Assembly (NCBI GenBank): GCA_030629475.1
Contig: DAOVOU010000093.1
Span: forward strand, 1 to 7,591
Length of the DNA: 7,591 bases
Reading direction: 5' to 3'
Source: Desulfobacterales bacterium
GTDB lineage: Bacteria > Desulfobacterota > Desulfobacteria > Desulfobacterales > C00003060
In this document: piece by piece, positions 1 through 6,063 of the stretch
Position numbering within the stretch: the stretch's first letter is position 1
Layout of the letters: every line of letters begins with the position of its first letter
Position numbers and translations under genes: made by a program
Notes under the pieces: generated by a model
Database searches by the model: none
What the model was told of the DNA's origin: nothing
What the model saw: the letters and a program-made list of their open reading frames with translations, nothing else

Positions 1-288
1 AAACAATTTAAAAGGGGGGCGTTTTTTTCCATTGCCCGATTTAGGTTTGTTCACGGCACCTTCCCTGACATAGAGGCATTTGAACGTTTCAAAACCGCCA
101 CGGTGTATGTGTATTCAGAAACCGGCAGCCTGCTGTTTGAAAAGGTTTATGAGGTCAACGATATCCTGTTTTGCGCGGTGTCAGGTGGAAGACAAGCTTC
201 GGGGAAGGGCCTCAACCAGGCTGGATGCGACAGAAATTTTTCTCGGTTGCCAGCTTACTATGTGGCGGAGCGGAACCTTTTGGGGTAG
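1..288 (+). pseudogene. Open-frame fragment, weakly like the N-terminus of a class A penicillin-binding protein
   Basis: The frame is open from the first base to a TAG at 286-288 (95 codons visible) and its 5' end lies outside the window. The first half reads like real protein: residues 22-27 (PDIEAF), followed by a VYVYSETGSLLFEK stretch, recall the segment after the membrane anchor of PBP1A-type transglycosylases (family pattern: PDIEAL, about ten residues, then V-Y-D-x-x-G and an acidic or aromatic run). From about residue 58 the reading loses that resemblance and ends early, where a real PBP1A would continue for several hundred residues. If the resemblance is right, this is a decayed or truncated copy. 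It could equally be the tail of an unrelated hypothetical protein or a chance frame. No transglycosylase or transpeptidase motif is visible. Confidence 0.25.
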
Positions 289-341
289 GCACAGGAAACC
301 GGGAGTGAGAGCCTAAAAATGACTGGAAGGGGGAGCTTTGG

Positions 342-965
342 GTGAAAAGGATTATAGCTGGGAAAATAATGATGGCTTTGGTTTTAATAGCTGTACTAGG
401 GGGTGTGTATCAAGCCCGTTATAACCCAGTAGAACTTGTCCAAGGGAACGAGGCTGCATTAATACTTGGCTTGCTCTTATGGTCTGTAACTGCATGGGTC
501 TTTATTCGAAGTGGGAAGAAAGCAAGAAAAGACAGCCGCATAGGTCACGATGAAAAGGAGCACTGCATCAGTTGCGGGCGGTGGGTCCCTGCTCCCTATC
601 TTAGGGAGGGGCAATATTGTTACGACTGTTTTAAGAAAATAAGGGGCGCTGGAGAGGACACGGCACACGAAGAAGCACGTCATCGAGAGACCATCCAAAA
701 TGCTATGGCAGGCAGAGAGCCTTTCCCTTACCAAGCCGAGTTGGATAGGCGTGTCTTTGAGTCTTTGGCTAATGAAGAAGAAAGGGACGGGGCAACCATG
801 ATTCAAGCTATGGCTGAAAGTGATGGCGATAAAGAAAAGGCAAAGGCCAGATACTTTAGATTACGATATAAGCAGATGAACGAAACTCATGAACTGGCAC
901 GGTTTATGAGAGAGATACTAGAGGAAAAGGCAAAGTTGTCCCATGGGAAATTTAGTGGATACTAA
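342..965 (+). CDS. Hypothetical two-helix membrane protein with CxxC/CxxC zinc ribbon
   Basis: A 207-residue protein I cannot assign to a named family. Residues about 6-24 and 37-56 are strongly hydrophobic and should form two membrane helices separated by a short polar loop. A basic stretch (RSGKKARK) follows and suggests that the rest is cytoplasmic. Cys75-x2-Cys78 and Cys93-x2-Cys96, 14 residues apart, make a compact treble-clef or zinc-ribbon motif that probably binds one zinc ion. Residues about 105-200 are highly charged, lack prolines after residue 129 and are predicted helical. The start is GTG at 342, chosen because a strong Shine-Dalgarno run (GGAAGGGGGA, 325-334) sits 7 bases upstream; the ATG codons at residues 10-11 would cut into the first helix. 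It stands alone on the plus strand, facing the minus-strand signalling genes. Zinc binding and topology are inferred; function is unknown. Confidence 0.8.
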   Translation: MKRIIAGKIMMALVLIAVLGGVYQARYNPVELVQGNEAALILGLLLWSVTAWVFIRSGKKARKDSRIGHDEKEHCISCGRWVPAPYLREGQYCYDCFKKIRGAGEDTAHEEARHRETIQNAMAGREPFPYQAELDRRVFESLANEEERDGATMIQAMAESDGDKEKAKARYFRLRYKQMNETHELARFMREILEEKAKLSHGKFSGY

Positions 966-1274
966 CACCTGACCTGAGCGATTCCTTATGTCTCTCTCCA
1001 TAACCCCGGTGCTGTTGAATTAAGCGGTTGGTTTGAATAAGAATCCCTCTTGAGACATGTACTTCCATCATCCCATCATCTTGCCAACAAGTGGCATTTC
1101 TTTTCTCAATGTATAACCTTTATTACCCAATACTCTGGGTCTGGCTCTTCGTGCATTTGAAGCTAACCCATTGAAAGCAAAGAGTAAAAGGTCCAAAGCG
1201 TTGATTTGGCATGATCTTAGCTATTGCAGGAGAACAGTCTCCAGCTCGATAGTACAGGAATTTCGTTTTTTTGA
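966..1274. other. Non-coding stretch between the zinc-ribbon gene and the triple hairpin
   Basis: About 310 bases with frequent stops in all frames. I see no convincing gene, RNA gene or rho-independent terminator for the zinc-ribbon gene. It ends in a run of seven T (1266-1272) directly before the first hairpin. An open frame enters it from 1171 (TTG), but that N-terminal part has no ribosome binding site and no protein-like composition. Confidence 0.5.
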
Positions 1275-1354
1275 GTCCGCCAGGGGCGGACGTCACATAA
1301 AATCGCGAAGCGATTTTATAAGGAGCGTCATATGGGTAGGATATTACCCATGTG
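1275..1354. repeat. Three consecutive hairpins (REP-like intergenic element, copy A)
   Basis: Three inverted repeats follow each other in 80 bases. H1: GTCCGCC/GGCGGAC (1275-1281 with 1285-1291), 7 perfect pairs, loop AGG. H2: ATAAAATCGC/GCGATTTTAT (1297-1306 with 1310-1319), 10 perfect pairs, loop GAA. H3: CATATGGGTA/TACCCATGTG (1329-1338 with 1345-1354), 10 pairs including one G-T, loop GGATAT. H2 recurs at 5459-5481 with 20 of 23 identical positions, and a shorter GGGT...GCCC hairpin lies beside that copy too. This indicates a dispersed intergenic repeat rather than a single regulatory hairpin. H2, with its A/T-rich outer stem, could act as a weak bidirectional terminator. It lies about 230 bases beyond the kinase stop, so it is not an obvious terminator for that gene. 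Confidence 0.65.
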
Positions 1355-1365
1355 GCAAGGGATGC

Positions 1366-1566
1366 ATGCTAAGAATAATCTTGTTCACCCTCTTTTTACT
1401 CTCGTTACCAAATAACCTGGCCTGTGGTTACACCGATGTTTACATCGAAAAATGGCCTTGTGTCATCATGAGCGCGGGAACTTGCGAGTACGTCATGGAC
1501 GAACCAGGAGGACAAATAAGAAGGGTAGAAAAGGGGCGAAGCCGTCCATATCATGCCTTTTCCTGA
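1366..1566 (+). CDS. Doubtful small secreted protein (66 aa)
   Basis: From ATG 1366 the frame gives a 66-residue peptide. Residues 2-19 look like a signal peptide: one Arg at position 3, a hydrophobic core at about 4-14, and NLA-C at 17-20. The Cys at 20 invites a lipoprotein reading, but the lipobox is poor (Asn at -3, Leu at -2). Two further cysteines (32 and 40) could form a disulfide in the short mature part. An AAGGG (1357-1361) lies 4 bases upstream, a tight but possible ribosome site. The last codons overlap the 3' end of the convergent kinase gene by 16 bases. I know no family for it. The longer version starting from TTG 1171 would run through the hairpin element and is unlikely. It may be a chance frame or the remnant of a longer gene. 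Confidence 0.3.
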   Translation: MLRIILFTLFLLSLPNNLACGYTDVYIEKWPCVIMSAGTCEYVMDEPGGQIRRVEKGRSRPYHAFS

Positions 1567-3815
1567 TCCAGGACCCGCCTGATGATCCTGGCCATTTCGC
1601 TCTTGACAATGGGCTTCATGACGTACTCCCGAAAGCCCATAGCCCTGGCCTTTTCTTCCGGTATCACTTCGCTGAATCCGGTGCAGAGGATAATCGGAAT
1701 ATCGGGCCTGATGCCCATGAGCTTCTGAGCCAGCTCTGCGCCGGTTATATTCGGCATGGTCTGGTCAGTGATAACGAGATCAAACTTTTCGGGTTGCATA
1801 CGAAACGCCTCCAGGGCTTCCACGCTGCTGGTCCGCGCCGTGACATGGTAGCCGAGGCGCTCTAACATCTGTTGCACCATGTGGGCGATCTGCTCTTCGT
1901 CGTCCGTAAGCAGAATACGTTCTTTACCATTTGGGGTCGGTTCGGTAGATACGGTTACCGGTGCGATGGCACTGCTGTCGATCCGGGGCAGGTAGACATG
2001 GAATGTGGCCCCCTCTCCCGGCTCACTGTAAACAGTGATATATCCGCCATGACTTCTGGCAATGCCGTGTACCACGGCAAGACCCATCCCGGCGCCCTCA
2101 CCTGGACCCTTGGTGGTGAAATATGGCTCAAAGATCCTCTCCATCTCGGCGTGCTCTATGCCATGGCCCGTATCGCTCACGGTGAGTCTCAGGTACGGTC
2201 CCGGTTTCAGATCCACATTGGAGCCTAAGTCGCCGGAATCAATGTCCACCTCCGTCAGAGTCACCCCCAGCACTCCGCCCTTCTCGCGCATGGCATGATA
2301 GGCGTTCGTACAGAGGTTCATCATCACCTGGTGGATCCGGATAGGGTCGGCCAGGATAGCACCGCACCCCTTGTCTATGTTCTGACTGATCTCAATGGTC
2401 GATGGTATCGATGCCCTCAACAGCTTGAGCGCTTCCTTTATGATGGGTTGAATCTTCAGCGGTTTGCGCTCCTGTTCGCTCTGACGGCTGAAGGTGAGGA
2501 TTTGCCGAACCAGGCCCTTGGCCCGGTTCGCCGCCTTGAGTACCTCCTCCAGATTCCTTCGGGTCACGCTCTCTTCAGAAAGATCGCCCATGGCCATCTC
2601 AGTGTACCCGACGATGGGAAAGAGGATGTTGTTGAAGTCGTGGGCAATGCCACCGGCCAGAGTTCCGATAGCCTGCATCTTCTGTGCTTGTTGCAGTTGG
2701 GCTTGGAGTTCCTTTTTTTCTTCCTCTGCCCACTTTCGTTCTAACGCATTGACAAACATTTCTTCCACTATCTTGATGAGCGCTACTGTATCATCAGACC
2801 ATGATCTTTCCTCCCTCACAGAATCAAAGCCTAACAGTCCGATGACAGCCTTGCCAGAAACCATCGGCACGACGATAAGACATTGAATTCCCAGCAATTG
2901 CAGTAATCCGTCATCAGCTTTTACTTCGAGTGGAAGTTGAGCAATAGAAGGAATATGAAAACTTTCGGACTTCCCTATTCTCTCTGCAAGCAATGGAAAG
3001 TCCTTAAGCTCCAATCCCCTGAATTTTGCCATCTGTGGATCGATTCCTTTGGCACACCATTCGTGGCCGTTATCAATGCTCGTTCCGTTTTCAGATAGGA
3101 GTATGGCATAGCCGTGATCCGCACAGATAAATTCTCCGATTGCTTGCAGGGCATGATCTATCCCCGCGTCGATCTCATCCGGAGCCAGGTTAATGAAACT
3201 AGTTGACATGGTGGCGATAAGGTTTTCAAATTCAACTCGATATGTGAGCTCTTCTGTTCTTTCTTCAACCATTTTTTCCAGGTTGACATTGATCTCGTTT
3301 ATCGTCCTGTATAATTTGAAGCTTTCCAAAGCATTAGCGCTGTTCAGCATGACAATCGACAGCAAGGACAGAGAGATGTGAGGAATGTCCTTTTCTCCTT
3401 GTGCCAGCATCCCGGCAAACATGCCTGTCGTTCTGGAGCTTGTGGTCATAACGTGGAGAACCAACCGCTTTTGGTAATCCTTAGATGAGACAATAACAGG
3501 CCTCTTTTCCCTTAAAGCCCAGGCAAACATTCCATTATTGATCAGGAAATCCACTTCGTCCTGTAAAAATTGACGGTACCTTTCAGGCTTGCAATCAGCG
3601 AGGAAGAACTCAGAATTGGTTTCATTCACGAGAAAGAAGGTTGATGCCTGGAACGGTATCAATTTGTCAACACACGCCCTGGTCTCTCGCAAAATGGCTG
3701 ATGTGTCATGGACATGACGGACACCTGTTTGGAAGTCTCCCAAAGAGGCGGCCATTTCCAATACGTCCCAGGTTACACGATTGACCTCTACAGGGCATGT
3801 TATGTGCTCTTCCAT
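1551..3815 (-). CDS. Cytoplasmic hybrid sensor histidine kinase (GAF-GAF-HisKA-HATPase-REC)
   Basis: A complete 754-residue hybrid kinase. The order is a GAF-like sensor region at about 20-170; a coiled-coil linker at about 172-192 (ending in an EERTEEL pattern); a second GAF domain at about 195-360; a second short coiled coil at 360-380; HisKA with the phosphoacceptor His392 in GGIAHDFNN; the ATPase domain with N-box Asn500 and Asn504, G1 DTGHGI (from Asp548), F-box FEPYFTTK (562-569) and G2 GEGAGMGLA (572-580); and a C-terminal receiver at about 632-750 with acidic pair Asp638-Asp639, phosphoacceptor Asp684, Thr712 and Lys734. All catalytic residues are present. The usual VDDE reads TDDE here, a mild change. 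No membrane segment is visible, so it should sense a cytoplasmic signal, unknown from sequence. The Shine-Dalgarno-like AGGAAGG (3828-3834, minus strand) is 12 bases from ATG and crosses the edge of the adjacent foldback element. No output domain follows the receiver, so a downstream partner is expected. Confidence 0.95.
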   Translation of the reverse strand: MEEHITCPVEVNRVTWDVLEMAASLGDFQTGVRHVHDTSAILRETRACVDKLIPFQASTFFLVNETNSEFFLADCKPERYRQFLQDEVDFLINNGMFAWALREKRPVIVSSKDYQKRLVLHVMTTSSRTTGMFAGMLAQGEKDIPHISLSLLSIVMLNSANALESFKLYRTINEINVNLEKMVEERTEELTYRVEFENLIATMSTSFINLAPDEIDAGIDHALQAIGEFICADHGYAILLSENGTSIDNGHEWCAKGIDPQMAKFRGLELKDFPLLAERIGKSESFHIPSIAQLPLEVKADDGLLQLLGIQCLIVVPMVSGKAVIGLLGFDSVREERSWSDDTVALIKIVEEMFVNALERKWAEEEKKELQAQLQQAQKMQAIGTLAGGIAHDFNNILFPIVGYTEMAMGDLSEESVTRRNLEEVLKAANRAKGLVRQILTFSRQSEQERKPLKIQPIIKEALKLLRASIPSTIEISQNIDKGCGAILADPIRIHQVMMNLCTNAYHAMREKGGVLGVTLTEVDIDSGDLGSNVDLKPGPYLRLTVSDTGHGIEHAEMERIFEPYFTTKGPGEGAGMGLAVVHGIARSHGGYITVYSEPGEGATFHVYLPRIDSSAIAPVTVSTEPTPNGKERILLTDDEEQIAHMVQQMLERLGYHVTARTSSVEALEAFRMQPEKFDLVITDQTMPNITGAELAQKLMGIRPDIPIILCTGFSEVIPEEKARAMGFREYVMKPIVKSEMARIIRRVLDQEKA

Positions 3816-3831
3816 ATTTCGAATATGCCTT

Positions 3832-4022
3832 CCTAGTACTGTGTCTCGAAAGTTCTACGTTCGATTTTGGCAGTTTGACATATTGACGAAACGCATCAAC
3901 CGTTGTGAAAATACGAATATCGAAATGCGTACTGTTTTCAATGCTCCTGCAAAATGGATCAAATACAGTATTATTTCAAATTGCCATTTTAAAACGCAGA
4001 ATTTATGAAACAGTGTACTAGG
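3832..4022. mobile_element. MITE-like foldback element (191 bp) with 50-bp inverted arms
   Basis: The ends 3832-3881 and 3973-4022 are inverted copies of each other. Aligned without gaps they match at 36 of 50 positions, with CCTAGTAC perfect at the outer tips and TTCT, CGTT, TGGC and TTTGA blocks conserved inward. The central 91 bases are A/T-rich and encode no protein. Both ends sit in CTAG, the preferred target context of IS630/Tc1-mariner elements, which duplicate the TA; a non-autonomous IS630-type MITE is therefore the best reading, but no transposase is in the window to confirm it. The element starts 6 bases after the HDOD stop and ends 16 bases before the kinase ATG, so it fills nearly the whole intergenic gap. 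Confidence 0.65.
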
Positions 4023-4028
4023 TGTTTG

Positions 4029-5291
4029 TCACTCATCTGGAAAAAAAATGTGGACTGTCTGCGCAATGTGTGGCTCCGCCTCTCTGACTGTAGCAGCCAA
4101 AATCCCCGTAGACATGCCTATCTCATCCCATGCCTTAGTATTCAGTGGAGGGACAAACTGCTCTCCACTTGTGCCTATCCCCAGAGCATTTGTGATGATA
4201 TCTGATAAATGGACCACAGCGGGCTCCAAGGGGATTTGACGTTCTGAACAGGGATGATGATATCTGATGGCATCTTGCAATATCGCGGGAAGCTTCCATT
4301 CTTTGACCAGCATGCTGCCTATGAGAGCATGATCAAATTCTGTGACGTCTTCTTCTGTTTTATACAACAGACTATTTGTTCGATTGGCTCTGAGTAGCGC
4401 CTCCTTGGCCTGGAGGGGGAGATACTTAAATATAATCAGCCGTCCAATATCGTGGAGTAATCCCGCCAGGAAGAAGCGTTCGGTCATGGTATTGTTCCTG
4501 TAACTCGAGATAATCCGCGCAATGATTCCGCAAGCGACGCTGTGTTTCCAAAATGATCTCATGTCTATGAAATCAGATGGGATGTCTTTGAATACGCTAA
4601 TTGCACTCGTCCCTAATGCCAGGATGCTGAGCTGCTTGGTTCCGATAATTGCAACGGCCCTGGATATAGTGTCGATCCTGGATGGAAAGCCGTAAAAAGC
4701 ACTATTGACGATTTTCAGCAGCCGCGCAGATAGGCTTGAGTCTTTGTTGATAATATTGGCAACGTGAGTGGCTGAACTCCTTGGATCACTTATGGCCTCA
4801 TTAATCTGGTTAAATATGATTGGTAACGAAGGAAGTTTGATCTTGTTCCTGATTAGTTCACCGGGATCAATCTTAGTTCCGGGATTTTCTGTCACAAGGT
4901 TGTGGTCTGAGTGTGCCAAGTGGTCGCACAGTTCTTCTGCGCGGGCTGGGTCCGCCCCATCGGTGATTTCTTTGGCCTTTCGTAGGACGCAGATATGAAA
5001 TAACCGGCGAATGGCTTGGTGCTCAAGGTCGGCATGAATAAAACGCTTCCTCGTCAGCCTATCTGCTACCTCAAGGATTGCCGGGTCCATGTGGGCCGTT
5101 TTTCTTGCTTCTACATCTTTTTCGGATATTCCTTCTATGTCCGCCTCAACGACTCCCCACATTTTGATAATTTTCAGGTGTTTTAACGTCAGTTTTACCC
5201 CTTTGCCCAGGAGAAAACGGCCATTCCGGTCCCTTAGGGCACTCGCCAGGACCATGTCCGGCTCTAATTCAAACATATCTATTTTGGCCAT
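4029..5291 (-). CDS. HDOD-domain signalling protein with N-terminal DUF3391-like segment
   Basis: A 420-residue cytoplasmic protein. Residues about 5-55 (EPDMVLASALRDRNGRFLL onward, ending in GVVEADIEG) resemble the small N-terminal domain seen before HD-GYP and HDOD domains (DUF3391-like). A helical linker at about 60-135 follows. Residues about 145-345 form an HDOD domain: LPSLP at 153-157, then IINKDSSLSARLLKIVNSAFYG leading to the ISRAVAIIG block. The HD-type core has His250, His280-Asp281 (LLHDIGRL), His321, His345-His346 and Asp364. There is no GYP motif, so c-di-GMP phosphodiesterase activity is not indicated; HDOD proteins usually act as regulatory adaptors. The ATG is the only plausible start because an in-frame TAA lies nine codons upstream, yet there is no Shine-Dalgarno sequence before it. 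A hairpin carrying a GGAG in its loop lies about 60 bases upstream. The kinase gene follows after the foldback element. Confidence 0.92.
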   Translation of the reverse strand: MAKIDMFELEPDMVLASALRDRNGRFLLGKGVKLTLKHLKIIKMWGVVEADIEGISEKDVEARKTAHMDPAILEVADRLTRKRFIHADLEHQAIRRLFHICVLRKAKEITDGADPARAEELCDHLAHSDHNLVTENPGTKIDPGELIRNKIKLPSLPIIFNQINEAISDPRSSATHVANIINKDSSLSARLLKIVNSAFYGFPSRIDTISRAVAIIGTKQLSILALGTSAISVFKDIPSDFIDMRSFWKHSVACGIIARIISSYRNNTMTERFFLAGLLHDIGRLIIFKYLPLQAKEALLRANRTNSLLYKTEEDVTEFDHALIGSMLVKEWKLPAILQDAIRYHHPCSERQIPLEPAVVHLSDIITNALGIGTSGEQFVPPLNTKAWDEIGMSTGILAATVREAEPHIAQTVHIFFPDE

Positions 5292-5352
5292 AATGATAAG
5301 GATGGGGTTGTGATATTATCTTATATCGGCAGGACCAGGGATATTCTTGAGG

Positions 5353-5393
5353 CTGACACTTTTACTAAAATCTCCTTCTCTTTAAAATGTCAG
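5353..5393 (-). promoter_or_regulatory. Leader hairpin with a GGAG-bearing loop upstream of the HDOD gene
   Basis: On the minus strand CTGACATTTTA (5393-5383) can pair with TAAAAGTGTCAG (5364-5353), giving 11 base pairs with one bulged base. The 18-base loop contains AGAGAAGGAGATTTT (5380-5371 core). This purine-rich stretch looks like a Shine-Dalgarno sequence but has no real gene behind it: the nearest start, a GTG in the 3' arm, yields only 12 residues. A GGA motif presented in a loop upstream of a poorly initiated gene is the arrangement bound by CsrA/RsmA proteins. This is inference; it could also be a relic of a lost gene start. Confidence 0.3.
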
Positions 5394-5443
5394 ACGATTT
5401 TGTCTTCACAACCACTGTTATCAATCACATTGCTCCCGCACGA

Positions 5444-5481
5444 TGGGTAATTTGCCCAATAAAATCGTGAAGCAATTTCAT
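5444..5481. repeat. Hairpin repeat copy B, overlapping the end of the HAMP gene
   Basis: Two hairpins in tandem: TGGGT/GCCCA (5444-5448 with 5454-5458) and the block 5459-5481, which matches copy A (1297-1319) at 20 of 23 positions. As minus-strand RNA, two of the three differences still allow G-U pairs, so the stem survives in the HAMP transcript and only the pair next to the loop is lost. It is followed by a T-rich stretch in that direction, so it may serve as a weak terminator after the HAMP gene. The TGA stop of the HAMP gene (5478-5480) lies inside the repeat's arm. Confidence 0.55.
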
Positions 5482-6053
5482 AATCTGAATTTACTCACAG
5501 TTTCCTGAAGATTCACATTTGCAAGCTTAATCTTCTCTAAGGCTTCTTCGGGAGGTTCGGTAGATGCCCCTTCGGCAAGCTCTCCGATCTGCCCGGAAAT
5601 ATCGCTTATTGTTTTGATCTTATCCCTCAACCCCCCGATCATAAGGTTAATAGAATCTGCCAGGTCTTTGACTTCATCCCTTTTTCGGAGTTTTATCTCT
5701 TTGCACAGATTACCTTTTCCGATGTCAACAAGCTTCCTTTCTATCCTGTACAGAGGCCCGGCAATGGCATGGGGAAACAAAAGGGATGCAACAACACCCA
5801 GGATCAGACTCGCAAAAAAGCCGCAACCAAGCACAGGGATTAGAAAATCCAGAAAATTCTTGGCCTTTACATGAAACAATCGGTAGGATTTCCCAACATT
5901 TATATCACTGTAAAAATAAAAAATTATTCCCGTAACAAGCAACGACACAAGAATAATGCTCCACATTTTGACCAACATACGCAACTGGAGCCTTCTTTTT
6001 ATGGAAAAGTTAAAAAACCGGCTCCGCTTATAAGTCCTCTCAGAACTTGACAT
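5478..6053 (-). CDS. Two-helix membrane protein with HAMP domain and no output domain
   Basis: A 191-residue protein from the ATG at 6053. I prefer this start to the ATG eight codons earlier (6077) because GGGAGG stands 4 bases before it and nothing precedes the other. A basic N-terminus (residues 5-30) leads into membrane helix 1 (about 29-49), a short extracytoplasmic loop (about 50-69, rich in Lys and Tyr), membrane helix 2 (about 70-94) and a HAMP domain at about 92-146, with the conserved proline at 100 (AGPLYRIE), GKGNL at 112-116 and the RDE at 125-127 that opens the second HAMP helix. After it come only about 45 residues, mostly helical, ending in LANVNLQETVSKF: no kinase, chemotaxis or cyclase domain. 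It begins 10 bases after the cytochrome stop, so the two genes form one transcription unit. The last residues and the stop lie in a dispersed repeat, so the C-terminus may have been shortened. It could be a signal relay or a membrane partner of the cytochrome. Confidence 0.88.
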   Translation of the reverse strand: MSSSERTYKRSRFFNFSIKRRLQLRMLVKMWSIILVSLLVTGIIFYFYSDINVGKSYRLFHVKAKNFLDFLIPVLGCGFFASLILGVVASLLFPHAIAGPLYRIERKLVDIGKGNLCKEIKLRKRDEVKDLADSINLMIGGLRDKIKTISDISGQIGELAEGASTEPPEEALEKIKLANVNLQETVSKFRL

Positions 6054-6063
6054 GTTGCCTCCC

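Noticed and set aside
80..316. 78-residue plus-strand open frame beside the left edge
   Set aside because: Cys- and Arg-rich composition with no ribosome site; it overlaps the frame open from base 1, which looks more protein-like.
477..806. 109-residue minus-strand open frame
   Set aside because: It lies entirely opposite the zinc-ribbon gene, which has a strong ribosome site and a clear motif; this is an antisense shadow.
1275..1291. Rho-independent terminator from the GTCCGCC hairpin
   Set aside because: The T run precedes the hairpin on the plus strand and becomes an A run after it on the minus strand, so neither direction has the required U tract.
1171..1365. N-terminal extension of the small plus-strand frame from TTG
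   Set aside because: It would translate through the three hairpins, has no ribosome site, and places the signal-like segment in mid-protein.
1452..2744. Several plus-strand open frames of 78-149 codons
   Set aside because: All lie opposite the hybrid kinase, whose domains and catalytic residues are complete; none has a recognisable motif.
4029..5291. HD-GYP c-di-GMP phosphodiesterase
   Set aside because: The LLHDIG motif is present, but the HHE...GYP signature is missing and the domain order fits HDOD.
4005..5313. Plus-strand frames opposite the HDOD gene
   Set aside because: Short, unlike known proteins, and antisense to a well-supported gene.
5321..5359. 12-codon frame (GTG start) downstream of the GGAG loop
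   Set aside because: Too short and spaced 12 bases from the purine run; kept only as a possible regulatory detail, not as a gene.
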